Source of the DNA: Moesziomyces globuligerus
Taxonomy: Eukaryota; Basidiomycota; Ustilaginomycetes; Ustilaginales; Ustilaginaceae
Assembly: GCA_030849465.1 (NCBI GenBank)
Contig: JARVLF010000016.1
Span: forward strand, 930,001 to 994,000
Length of the DNA stretch: 64,000 nucleotides
Reading direction: 5' to 3'
Part shown: positions 26,301 to 35,535 of the stretch, one piece after another
Layout: every line of letters starts with the position of its first letter
Numbering within the stretch: position 1 is the stretch's first letter
The notes under the pieces: generated by a model
Seen by the model: only the letters and a program-made list of their open reading frames with translations
What the model was told of the DNA's origin: nothing
The model's database searches: none
Translations under genes and position numbers: made by a program

Positions 26301-29300
26301 TTAGAAGTCGTCGCGATTGACTGGATCGCCCGTGATAAAGACGCGGCTGAGCGGACGACGTGTGGCCGACTGCTTGACGCGGAGCGACTTGCGCCCACTG
26401 AGCGTGCCCGTCGGATTGGTCGAGGAAGACATGCTGGCGTACATCGACTCGCGGCCCACGCGCGACACTGACCCAAAGCGCGTCCTTCCCACCGTCCCCT
26501 CCCCCTCCCCCTCCTCCTCCTCCTGCCGCTCCTCTGGGGCGGTGCGAAGGGACGGGCGAATTCGACTTGGCGAGGGGGTCTCGTCGGAGCGGATATGCTG
26601 GGCGGCGAGTGCAGCGCCGAGTTTGCGGCCCGCCGCTCCGGAACGCAGCTCCTTGATCGCCTCGTCCAGCTGCCCGCGTCCGCGATACGAGCGGCGTCCT
26701 GCCTCGCCCGCCTTGACCGTGGCCATCGGCGTCGCTGCTTCGCTCTCGCCTGCCATCTGCGCAGCCGCCGAGGCCCCCCACGACCTGAAGCGCGACGCCG
26801 TCGGCGTAGCCTCGTTGACGGGCGTCAGCTCGTCGCGCGCCTCGAGCTGTTCCTCCGCCGTCGTCGCCTCGACCTCGACCTTGCCGGGCACTGCCAGCGG
26901 CCCGCGCACCTCTGGCCCGAACTGCGGAATGCGCAGTCCGTACAGACCACGTCCAAATGCCGCCTTCTGCTTCTTCTGCTCCTCCAGCTCCGCCTTGCGG
27001 TCCGCCTGCAGCGTATCCTCCTCGGCCCGCATCAGCGCCTGGCCGAAACTGCTCACCACGCCGAAAAAGTCCTCGGGCTTGGTCTGCGACGCATCCTCGC
27101 CAAAGTAGGCGAGCAGCTGCGCGAGGCTCGTCTGCACCGCACCCGCCGCCAGCTGCAACGCCTTGATCTGCGGACCTGCCTGGCGGATAAACTCGGCCGT
27201 CACGGCGCCGAATCGATCGCTGCCCGACGCAATGCCGCTGCGCTCGAGCACGGCCATCTCGTCCTTGACCGCCTCGTAGCCTCCTACGAGCGCGGCGATG
27301 GCCGCGAGGATGGTGGGCGTCGAGAGCCTCGCTGCGGCCTCGACGTGCGCGCAGTCGTCGAGGAAGCCGACGAGCGTCTTGTCGGTGTGGTTGAGCACGC
27401 GCACCACGTAGTGCAGCAGCGAAGGCGTCGCTGCACTCGCCTGCGTCGGCTTGGTATCGCGCAGCTTCAACAGATCGCCCAACTGGAAGCCCGCCGCTTC
27501 GCCGCGGAAGGTCGACGAGTTGAGCACGTTGCCGATCGTCAGCACCGTCTGCAGCACGCGTCGGAACTTGGTGCTCGTCTGCACCTCGTCCGCGGCCAGC
27601 TTGAGCGCGCGCAGGTCCGGCTTGAGCTCCTCGAGCTCGAGCTCAAACTTGCGCATGTAGACCATGCACGCCAGCCTCTCGGCAAGCCTCGGTATGCCGA
27701 GCATCTCCTTGAAGAACTGGTCCGCCTTGCTGAGTGCGCCCACGTCGCCCTCGTAGTCGCGCACCAGCTCCAGCTCGTCCGCCGTCGGCAGACACGACTT
27801 GATGCTCTTGAGCTGGTCCACGCTCAGCTTGCCCTCGTCGCACTGCAGCAGCGCCAGACGCAGCTCGGCAAACGGCACCTTGATCCGCGTCAGCACAATC
27901 GACACGTTCTGCGCCCGCGTCAGATCCAGCAGCGTCGTCAGCTTGGCTGGCCGGCCCGAGGGCTTGGCTTCGGCCGCGACGGCAGGCTTGCTGCCGACTG
28001 CAAACAGCTCGTCGATCCGCTCGATCTCGCGCGTCACGTCGACACTCGCCGCGGGCAGATCGCTCCACACGGTGCGCGCGAGCGAGTGCGCAGGCAGCTT
28101 GTTCCAGAACAGCGCCTTGCGCTTCTTCTTCGGAATCAGCGGCAGCACGGGCGGCTTCGGCAGCCCCAGCGCACCCGGAGCCCCCAGTGGCCCCGGCGGC
28201 GGTGGTGGGCCCGGTGGCGGCGGTGGTCCGAGTCCGGCCGGGGGCGGCGGGGGAGGTGGCGGTGGAGGCGCACCGCTTGCGCCACCAGGAGCCGGTGGAG
28301 GCGGTGGCGGTGGTGGTCCAACTCCAAGCACACCTGGCGGAGCAGGTGGTGGGGGAGGAGGTGGAGGTGGGGGACCGGACGCGGATCCGCCGAAGCTCGG
28401 GATCGCTTGCATGCTCGGTCCAGGTGGTGCGGGCGGCGGCGGAGGCGGCGGTGGAATTCCAGAGTGCTGCGCGGCCATAGAAACATTCGGGCCGGCTGAT
28501 GGAGCGGGTGGAGGCGGCGGCGGCGGCGGCGGGGCGTCCGCAGAGGTTGAGCCCACGCCATTGAGTGCTTCTGGTGCCTTCGGCTGCGCAGCGTGAGTTG
28601 GCGGTAGCGGAGCTGTGCGCTGACCTGCGGAAGCCGCAGGAGCCCCGGGTGCGGCTGGCGCGCCCGGCGGCCTCGGCGCCTGACGATGCACAGTCGCGGC
28701 ACGGGCCAAGCCTAATCCGTCTGCACCGACCGGCTGGATCTGAAGCTGGAGCAGCAGAGCCTGCAGCTTGGCCATCTCTCCTTTTAGCTTGACGATCTGC
28801 GTGTCCTTTTCGCCTAGCTGCGTCCTCAGAGCCTCGGTCTGGTCGTGCGACTCGGCCGCCTGCATCGACTTGAGCGCCTTCTCCTGCAGCTTGGCGACGT
28901 CGGCGCGGAGCTCCGAGATCTCGACGTCCTTCTTGCTCAGCGCCTCGATGGTGCGACGTGCCATCATGTCCGCCTCCATCTCGGAGTTGGCTGCCGACGA
29001 GCCAGTCTTGGACTCCTGCTCCTTGTCCTTCGCCTCGGCCTCCTCCTGGGCCTGCGCCAACCCGTTCTGGAAGCGGCCATAGACGGCCTCGAGCGCACGT
29101 TTGAGGTACTTGATCTCGCGCTCCTTGGCCTCGACGTTGGCCTCGGCGCCCGCGAGCTGCTCCTTGTGACGTGCGATCTCGTCCATGAGGTTCGTCCACT
29201 GCCGGTTGCGCTCCAGACGATCCTTCTTGGCCCGGTCGTCGCCATCGGCACGCTCATTGGGACGCGCTGCGGACGAGAGACGATCGAGCTCCTCCTGCAG

Positions 29301-32300
29301 CTCGATCACCTGCTTTTCTTTGGCCACCAGGCGCTGGATCACTCCGGCAAAGTTCTCCTTGTCGCCGCGCTTGGGCAGTGTGCTGGGCGTGCCCGCAGGC
29401 GCATTCTCAGTGTCAGGCGACTCTCTGCGCAGCGCAGCCGCGCCAGGCAAACTTCTGAGCGTGATGACCTCGGCGGTCTGTTCGTTGAGCTTGGTCCTCA
29501 GCTTGGCCTTGTCGTCGCTGAGCTCCTCGACCTTGGCGCGCAGGCCCTCGAGCTCCTCGATGAAGCTGCTGGGCACCGTGCTGGTGTCGCTCATGCGGTT
29601 GGCCTTGATCATGGCCTGCTTGCCCACGAGATGCTGGATGTTGGCGAGGTACGAGCGCATGAAGCTGCGCCAGCCCTCGTCGAAATCAGCCACATCGACC
29701 GACGACTCGACGTACTTGTCGACGACGAACAGCAGGTCCGTCTTGAACTGATGGTCGATGTCGCGATCCAGAATGCTCGATGTGTGGCGCAAGATCGAGA
29801 TCATGATCGGATACAGGTCCTCGTGGTCGTTCTGCGATCTACGCAGGATCTCGCCCGCCTCGCCAAGGTGCGGAATCGCTTCACGATTGCGCTCGCGGTC
29901 GGCGAGATGCAGAGCACGGTCGTGCAACTCGTCTTGATCTTCCTGCTTCTCCTCGACGTAGACCTGGATCTGCGTAGCAAGGTTCTCAGGCGGATCGACG
30001 TAGCGCAGCGAGACGAGCACTTCATTGAGGCCACGCCGCGCGAGTTCGTCCCGGAGCGCGATCCTCTCTTCCAGATCCTCGGGGCTATTGGTGATGGCAT
30101 TGATAAGCACCATGGCCGCAGCCTTGTACTCCCATTCGATAGCCTCGGTCGCTCCAGAGTCATCGAGATCGGCCGACGTATCCCAGTCACCTCCAAGCGC
30201 GTCGTTGGCGCCGTGCACTTTGAGGTCCTCTACGAGGAACGCGAAGCGGTATCGTTCTCCCGAGACCACCTTGAGCTCCGAGAGCGCTCCACAGACCATG
30301 CGATGACCGTCGTCGAGCGAGAGAACGCACAGGGCTGCGAGCACGTCGGCGACCTGGAGACGCAGCTTGTAGGAGGGGGAGCGGAGTGCAAAGGCGATGT
30401 AATTGACCAGGTTGGGCTGCTCCAGCACTTTTTCGAATCCGAGCTCGACGTTCATGAGCGTGCGAAGGCACTTGACAGCTTCGAGGAGGATGGCATCCGA
30501 CATGTCCTTGCGCTCAGCACCTTTGGCCCTGCTGGCGTTGAGACCTCGGACGATGCCGTCGGTCTCGAGCAGCATGATCTGCTCGAGCGCGCCGAGGCCG
30601 TCGCACTGCAAGAAGCTGTCGATCCACGACAGTTTGGCGCTACTGAGAGTGACACGGAGCGACAGCAGGTGCTTGAAGAGATCCTTGCGGCTCAACTTGC
30701 TGTCCTTGAGTCGGGCTACATGGCCCATCGCGACGTGACGCTCCTCGGCAGCGCCATTCTCATCGTGGCCTGCTGCACCAACGATCGTGCTTCCAGCGCC
30801 CCACCAGCTGTTCCACAAGCTCGCAGTGACGCCAGCGCTGCTGCCGGTGTGGTTCGCTTTGATGGTGTGCTCGCCCCCATTGACGGCCTTGGAGTCTATC
30901 GATCCGAGTGATCCGGTGTCAGAGAGCACCGTGGTTGGGCGGGTGCTGTCGCTTCCCCGGCTCGAGGTGTCGCCCGCTACGCTCGCGTGCGGACTGGACG
31001 TCGCGTCGAGATCCTTGTGCGAGCCGGATCCGGAGCCATGCGTGTCGCTGGTGGCCCAGGTAGCAATGCTAGAGATGCTGAACCTGTTGGACCAGCCTGC
31101 AGGGATGACAGAATTGCGGCCCATGGTCTCGGAACTGCTGCCGAGGGTCGGAGAGACAGGCTTGTCGCCTAACCCGATGGAGGCTCTTGGCCTCGAAGGC
31201 GACGAGGTTTTGGCGGCTTCGTTCTGGCTAATGAGGAATCGCTTGCGATCGTCCGGGAGCGCCAGCATGGCGGTACGGCTCGTGCCTTTGATGCCGAGGT
31301 CCTGCATCAGCTTCTCGAAGCGATTCGCGAGCTCTTCTGGCTCATCGAGGCCACCCTGCGCCGGTGAAAGCTGATTGAGGGACCCCAGGGATGGCGATGG
31401 CGAGATGCTACTGGCGTCGCTCTCGAGCTCCAATGGCCCGCTGACGCTGAACGTCTTGCCACTCCTGCCGACGGTGCCTGGTTCTCGACGCACGGGTTGG
31501 TTCGTCGGCGTCTCGGGCATCGGTGCGAAGCCATCGCCCGCCCTCGGCGAGGACGGAGAGAGTGGCGCTGCACCACCACCGATCCATCCCTCAAACATTC
31601 GGCTGAGTCGAGCCGTTGCCGAAGGCTGCTGATGTCTACGACCCTTGGGGATGTTGATGGTCGACTCTGCCGAATCATCCGATAGTGCAGCAGGATCTGT
31701 CCCATGGTCCGGTAGCGCGTTTCCGCGGTCGGTCGAGGTCGTCGGCTTGCTGCCCTTCAGTGTACCTCCCGCCCCATCATCATCATCGTCGTCTTGGTCG
31801 TCGGGTAGACGTGCAGAAGAAAGCTCCATAGAGAGAGCGTCGAGCTCTGCATCTCCCGTTGAGAGCGAGGTCTGTGATGTGCTTCTGGACCGTGTGGACA
31901 AGACAGTGGGTAGAAGCGCCGCCGTCGCCTTGCTCACGCTCGCCGAGCCCCACAGACCGAGCATGCCTGATTTGGCGGCGCCTTGTTTGGTGGGCGAAGT
32001 GGAGAGGGCGGGCTGGTTGCGATCGGCGGCCGGGGCAGCGGCAGGAGTGCTTCCCGAAGAGCCTTGGCGACGGGCATGCTTGGAAAAGCCCTGAGCGACG
32101 GTGCCGAGCTTGGAAAGCCAGCTTGCGCTGATGGTGAACATGAGCGCCGCATCCGAAGTGTCGGTGCTCGACAGCATCTGAGGTAGGCATGTCGTATCCG
32201 GCAGAGGTGCTGGAGGCGGCATTGGAGCGGGAGCTGAAGCCGGTGTCGAAGGCAGAGGCGCCAGGGCGTAGACGACTCGGGCCGACTTGCTGCCTTGCAG

Positions 32301-32975
32301 CACGACCCTACGGATGCCGAGCTCCTCGCAAACGGCTTCAACAAGCTCAGCGACGGTGGATCCGACACCTGTGGCGCCCGAAGAATTGGCGTCGGCGGGC
32401 AGGAACCACGTCCGCTGATCCCATCCGTCGTAGATTTCGGGCACATGACCGAAGCGAAGACGCACACGGAGGCCTGGAGCGCCGCACACGAGTCGGAGTC
32501 GTGGCGTATGGAGATGGGAGGACAGCAGGAAGTCGGAGAAAGCTGTGGGAGATGAGAGGTCGAGTGGCGGAGGCTGGTCGCCGGCCTCTTCGGAGGGATT
32601 GGCACCATCTACGATGCTACGGAGGAAGCCGAAGACGCCTGTCTGTAGTGGAAGGATCCCATCGTCGATGGCTCTGAGCTCCGTCTCCTTCCACTCGTAG
32701 TTCGGCGGCGTCACTTGGACGGCCTGGATGGCCCAGAGCTGGCCTTGATGGTCGATGAGCCATTTTTCGGAGCTTTCAAAGTCGTTGGAGTTTGCCGACG
32801 GCCACGGCGTGAAATGGTCGCCGAAGGCTGCAGAGAGGTGATGGGTGTTGGTGCGGTCGGTGAGCAGCGCTACGATTAGATCCTGGACGGAAGTAGCGAC
32901 GGACGAGGGTATCGATGCGGAGAGGATGGCGGCATTGCCCGGAAGCAGGACCTGGAGCAGCTCGCGGCCGGCCAT
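26301..32975 (-). CDS. Diaphanous-related formin (GBD-FH3-coiled coil-FH1-FH2-DAD)
   Basis: 2224 residues from ATG 32975, no intron. Formins nucleate and processively elongate unbranched actin filaments under Rho-GTPase control; in smuts they serve septation and polar growth. Order of parts: residues about 1-250 contain an RA/ubiquitin-like segment (LRVRLRFGHVPE, RTWFLPAD, TVAELVEAVCEELGI); about 250-540 are disordered; the GTPase-binding region starts near 545 (ELANRFEKLMQDLGI); FH3/armadillo about 760-1020 (RKDLFKHLLSLRVTLSSAKL to EVLVSLRYVDPPENL); coiled coil about 1160-1420; FH1 about 1470-1610 with repeated five- to ten-proline tracts for profilin-actin; FH2 about 1615-2030 with KKKRKALFWNKLP and the signature GNVLNSSTFRGEAAGFQL; a C-terminal DAD-like LDEAIKELRSGAAGRK near 2100. 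U. maydis has two formins, Drf1 and Srf1; the sequence alone does not tell me which this matches. It is convergent with GLR1. Confidence 0.93.
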   Translation of the reverse strand: MAGRELLQVLLPGNAAILSASIPSSVATSVQDLIVALLTDRTNTHHLSAAFGDHFTPWPSANSNDFESSEKWLIDHQGQLWAIQAVQVTPPNYEWKETELRAIDDGILPLQTGVFGFLRSIVDGANPSEEAGDQPPPLDLSSPTAFSDFLLSSHLHTPRLRLVCGAPGLRVRLRFGHVPEIYDGWDQRTWFLPADANSSGATGVGSTVAELVEAVCEELGIRRVVLQGSKSARVVYALAPLPSTPASAPAPMPPPAPLPDTTCLPQMLSSTDTSDAALMFTISASWLSKLGTVAQGFSKHARRQGSSGSTPAAAPAADRNQPALSTSPTKQGAAKSGMLGLWGSASVSKATAALLPTVLSTRSRSTSQTSLSTGDAELDALSMELSSARLPDDQDDDDDDGAGGTLKGSKPTTSTDRGNALPDHGTDPAALSDDSAESTINIPKGRRHQQPSATARLSRMFEGWIGGGAAPLSPSSPRAGDGFAPMPETPTNQPVRREPGTVGRSGKTFSVSGPLELESDASSISPSPSLGSLNQLSPAQGGLDEPEELANRFEKLMQDLGIKGTSRTAMLALPDDRKRFLISQNEAAKTSSPSRPRASIGLGDKPVSPTLGSSSETMGRNSVIPAGWSNRFSISSIATWATSDTHGSGSGSHKDLDATSSPHASVAGDTSSRGSDSTRPTTVLSDTGSLGSIDSKAVNGGEHTIKANHTGSSAGVTASLWNSWWGAGSTIVGAAGHDENGAAEERHVAMGHVARLKDSKLSRKDLFKHLLSLRVTLSSAKLSWIDSFLQCDGLGALEQIMLLETDGIVRGLNASRAKGAERKDMSDAILLEAVKCLRTLMNVELGFEKVLEQPNLVNYIAFALRSPSYKLRLQVADVLAALCVLSLDDGHRMVCGALSELKVVSGERYRFAFLVEDLKVHGANDALGGDWDTSADLDDSGATEAIEWEYKAAAMVLINAITNSPEDLEERIALRDELARRGLNEVLVSLRYVDPPENLATQIQVYVEEKQEDQDELHDRALHLADRERNREAIPHLGEAGEILRRSQNDHEDLYPIMISILRHTSSILDRDIDHQFKTDLLFVVDKYVESSVDVADFDEGWRSFMRSYLANIQHLVGKQAMIKANRMSDTSTVPSSFIEELEGLRAKVEELSDDKAKLRTKLNEQTAEVITLRSLPGAAALRRESPDTENAPAGTPSTLPKRGDKENFAGVIQRLVAKEKQVIELQEELDRLSSAARPNERADGDDRAKKDRLERNRQWTNLMDEIARHKEQLAGAEANVEAKEREIKYLKRALEAVYGRFQNGLAQAQEEAEAKDKEQESKTGSSAANSEMEADMMARRTIEALSKKDVEISELRADVAKLQEKALKSMQAAESHDQTEALRTQLGEKDTQIVKLKGEMAKLQALLLQLQIQPVGADGLGLARAATVHRQAPRPPGAPAAPGAPAASAGQRTAPLPPTHAAQPKAPEALNGVGSTSADAPPPPPPPPPAPSAGPNVSMAAQHSGIPPPPPPPPAPPGPSMQAIPSFGGSASGPPPPPPPPPPAPPGVLGVGPPPPPPPPAPGGASGAPPPPPPPPPPAGLGPPPPPGPPPPPGPLGAPGALGLPKPPVLPLIPKKKRKALFWNKLPAHSLARTVWSDLPAASVDVTREIERIDELFAVGSKPAVAAEAKPSGRPAKLTTLLDLTRAQNVSIVLTRIKVPFAELRLALLQCDEGKLSVDQLKSIKSCLPTADELELVRDYEGDVGALSKADQFFKEMLGIPRLAERLACMVYMRKFELELEELKPDLRALKLAADEVQTSTKFRRVLQTVLTIGNVLNSSTFRGEAAGFQLGDLLKLRDTKPTQASAATPSLLHYVVRVLNHTDKTLVGFLDDCAHVEAAARLSTPTILAAIAALVGGYEAVKDEMAVLERSGIASGSDRFGAVTAEFIRQAGPQIKALQLAAGAVQTSLAQLLAYFGEDASQTKPEDFFGVVSSFGQALMRAEEDTLQADRKAELEEQKKQKAAFGRGLYGLRIPQFGPEVRGPLAVPGKVEVEATTAEEQLEARDELTPVNEATPTASRFRSWGASAAAQMAGESEAATPMATVKAGEAGRRSYRGRGQLDEAIKELRSGAAGRKLGAALAAQHIRSDETPSPSRIRPSLRTAPEERQEEEEGEGEGTVGRTRFGSVSRVGRESMYASMSSSTNPTGTLSGRKSLRVKQSATRRPLSRVFITGDPVNRDDF

Positions 32976-34091
32976 GGTGATGCTGTTGGCCGCGCTCGAG
33001 CGCTGAGCTTGTGCTGGATTGCCGTGCAGTGGTGAGGAAGGCTCGAGGCTGTGAAGATCAAGCAGCCATGGTCGCGCGTGGTCGTGATTGATGGAGCGAG
33101 AACCGTGCGAGGTCGAGGTTGGGCCGCGGTGGAAGGGTTGCGTCGTGCGTAGGTGATGATGTGGAGAGAGAGACCGATGTGGTCGCCGACGATCCTCTGG
33201 GTTGAACGGCTTGCGGCCGGATCGAGCCCAGATGCGGAGCTGGGCTGCGGGCTCGAGAGTATTTTCACGGGATCAGGGTTCGGCCAACTGAAACATGCAC
33301 CTCTGTAGGTCGGTGCTCTTCGACACTCGCTCGCGGTCGAGCTAAGGTATCTTACACCACTTGCACTCATGCCAGGGCTCAGTTGCATCTCGCCGCCTCA
33401 TCGCTCCTTGAGCTCCGATCCTGCTCAGGTATTCGTCGCCCGATCTGTTCAGATGAGGCGCCGAGGAGCGGTGGGAGCCAACTGCAGCTACGCGTCCCTG
33501 CTCAAGTGTTGGTCTCGCTCAGCTCGCTGCCCCTTTTTCCTCGCACGTCTACGCTGGGCGAGCTCGCACACTTCAGCCGACTCCCCTCCTATCTTCTCCT
33601 GACGCCGTCATCTCCTGATGGTGCCAAGAGACCTAGCGACTCAAGGGAGTTGGTTGATACGGACCAAGATCGAGGGCTTGCTCGAGGGACTAGCGGGCCT
33701 AAAGGGGCAAGTGGAAGCAAGGCAAGTCAGGCCTCAACCTCCACCTCGGCTTTGCCGACCCACCGCTTCCACGCCCAGGCGCAGGGTGCAGTGTGCAGTT
33801 CCGCATCGCGGCGGAAATGGGGGGTGTTTTTCCAAAAAGCCCCTGTCTCGTAAAACATGGTCGCGCCTCCGCCACGCGACTCGATGCGCACTTCTCGTAC
33901 GGGTACTCTTTTCATCCAATCACGTGAGCTTGGCCCAAGAAGAATCGGCTCGACTGGCACTTTTTTCGGATTGGTCATGCACCATCGTCCTCATCCGAAG
34001 GCGCCCGTGACGAGCTCGACATCTTCTGCCCTTCCACCGCTTGCACCCTGTTCACTTTCTACAGGCACAGGACACCTATACAACTGCCAGA
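32976..34091. promoter_or_regulatory. Divergent promoter region of the formin and mS23 genes
   Basis: About 1.1 kb between head-to-head genes. No TATA box is obvious near either ATG. An imperfect inverted repeat of T5 and A5 flanked by G4 and C4 lies near 33819-33843. Open frames here are short and lack resemblance to known proteins. Confidence 0.4.
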
Positions 34092-35123
34092 ATGCCTCGC
34101 AGGATCCCCTCGCAAGTGCCGCAGACCGTCTCGAGGCTGCTCGAGGCGGGCTTCCTCAAGCAGCCGCCCGCATGGTTCGAGGCGGTGACCAACCACCCAC
34201 CCATGACCGTACCTGCGCGCCACCCTGTCAAGCGCCCCGATGACGACCTCCCTGCACGTCTGCGCTCCTCCACACAGACCGGCCTAGCCAAGGTCGGCTC
34301 TTCGTCCAAGACAGCCGCACCGGGCCGCCCCACCAGCTTCGGTCGTGATGCCACCAACTCGAAGAAGAAGTCACGCACCTTGACGCCCACCCTCAAGCCC
34401 AAGCCGATCACGTACGACGAGGACAAGGTGCGACAGCAGTTCTTTCGCGACCACCCATGGGAGGCCTACCGTCCCAAGACGCTCGTCGAGATGAGCGCAG
34501 AGGTGGCCACCGAGTCGCGCGTCAACGGCGACCCCAAGCGTCTGCGCTCGTACGGCAGGAATCCCAGCGTCGAGGACGTGGTTGCTTGCACGCTTGCCGC
34601 TCATCGCCAGGGTGGTCTGTCGTTATCACAGGCATACCACAACACGCTCTCCTCCTACCATGGAATCAAGGCCGAGCACGAACACGCCACCCGCTACGCT
34701 GCGCTCGAGGCGAGGTACTACGGTGCTGACCTCGGAAAGTCCGAGACGCAGCGCGGCTTCGAGAAGGAGGACAAGGCGCTCGAGTCGTGGGCCGTATGGG
34801 CTGCAGGAGGCGCTCAGCTTGGAGACGCCGCCAACGCGGCGACCGAGGTGACGCAGACCAAGGCTACCAGGGTCAAGCGCACCGATGAGACCTTCACCTC
34901 TGGTCAGGCGTACCTCGAAGCGGCCAAGGCCTTCAAGGAGGGCAAGATCAGTGCCGAGCGTCTGCAAAGCGGCGCCGAGCCAGCCGCACAACAGCCAGCT
35001 TCCGGCGCTGCAGCGGGCGCGGTATCCGACTCCACAGAGGACTTCCTCGGCCTCGCCCAATCCGCGCTCCGCCCCGCCGAGGCGACATCGAGCGAGTCCC
35101 AGTCGACGCCTGCCAGAAGCTGA
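34092..35123 (+). CDS. RSM25: Mitochondrial small-subunit ribosomal protein mS23 (Rsm25-like)
   Basis: 343 residues from ATG 34092; the frame upstream opens only at TTG. The N-terminus is the family hallmark: MPRRIPSQVPQTVSRLLEAG, then LKQPPAWFEAVTNHPPM, matching fungal mS23, which begins with a short basic segment, an R-LL-AG helix and a PPxWF/Y motif. The middle block is DEDKVRQQFFRDHPWEAYRPKTL followed by a helical region (ALEARYYGADLGKSETQRGFE) and an Ala/Gln/Ser-rich tail. mS23 sits in the head/body region of the mitoribosomal small subunit and has no bacterial homologue. It is longer than yeast Rsm25 (264 residues), mostly through the basic insert at about 70-115 and the low-complexity C-terminus. 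It carries no classical cleavable presequence; many fungal mS proteins import with an N-terminal internal signal. Confidence 0.85.
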   Translation: MPRRIPSQVPQTVSRLLEAGFLKQPPAWFEAVTNHPPMTVPARHPVKRPDDDLPARLRSSTQTGLAKVGSSSKTAAPGRPTSFGRDATNSKKKSRTLTPTLKPKPITYDEDKVRQQFFRDHPWEAYRPKTLVEMSAEVATESRVNGDPKRLRSYGRNPSVEDVVACTLAAHRQGGLSLSQAYHNTLSSYHGIKAEHEHATRYAALEARYYGADLGKSETQRGFEKEDKALESWAVWAAGGAQLGDAANAATEVTQTKATRVKRTDETFTSGQAYLEAAKAFKEGKISAERLQSGAEPAAQQPASGAAAGAVSDSTEDFLGLAQSALRPAEATSSESQSTPARS

Positions 35124-35410
35124 GCCGGTGACAGACCAAGGCTTTTCTTACCCCACTATCGCAATTTCCTCGCAAATGCCATTCGTATTAGTCACTGGGT
35201 AGTTCGTCGATGTGGCTGATTGTAACTAGCTATGAGATGTCCACATCAGATCGGCGTGAGGATGATGACCGACTGTCGGATGCAGCGAGGAGACTGAAAG
35301 CTGCAGGTGTTCAAACGTTGAAGGGTCACGACAAACGATTGCGATCAGAGAGGATCGAAAAAAGAAAAGCGGAAAAGCAAGGAATAAAAGGTCACCTCAA
35401 AAAAAGAAGG

Positions 35411-35416
35411 AAAAAA
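35411..35416 (-). terminator. Oligo-T RNA polymerase III terminator of the 5S gene
   Basis: On the minus strand the 5S sequence is followed after one base by TTTTTT and, a few bases on, by a second T5 run (35401-35405). Four or more T are the normal Pol III stop. Confidence 0.85.
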
Positions 35417-35417
35417 G

Positions 35418-35535
35418 AACTGCAGCACCTAGGATTCCCGCGTGGTCCCCCACCGCAGTACTGACTAGGCGATACCTTGCTTAACTTCGCAGATCGGACG
35501 GGATGCGGTGCTTTCAAGGTTCTATGGCCGCAGAT
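35418..35535 (-). rRNA. 5S ribosomal RNA gene
   Basis: Read on the minus strand, 118 bases begin ATCTGCGGCCATAG and end TAGGTGCTGCAGTT. The internal blocks are those of fungal 5S rRNA: CACCGCATCCCGTCCGATCT, then GCGAAGTTAAGC (box A region), CCTAGTCAGTACTG and GGTGGGGGACCACGCGGGA (loop E/helix IV region). The 5' and 3' ends pair as helix I (CUGCGGC with GCUGCAG, including a G-U). The ends were set from helix pairing and may be off by one or two bases. It is followed directly by an oligo-T Pol III terminator. It lies alone between mS23 and chitin deacetylase, so this copy is not part of the 18S-28S rDNA repeat. Confidence 0.93.

Noticed and set aside
35210..35464. 84-codon frame between mS23 and the 5S gene
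   Set aside because: Overlaps the 5S rRNA gene and its terminator; Lys-rich end comes from the A-runs that are the Pol III terminator.
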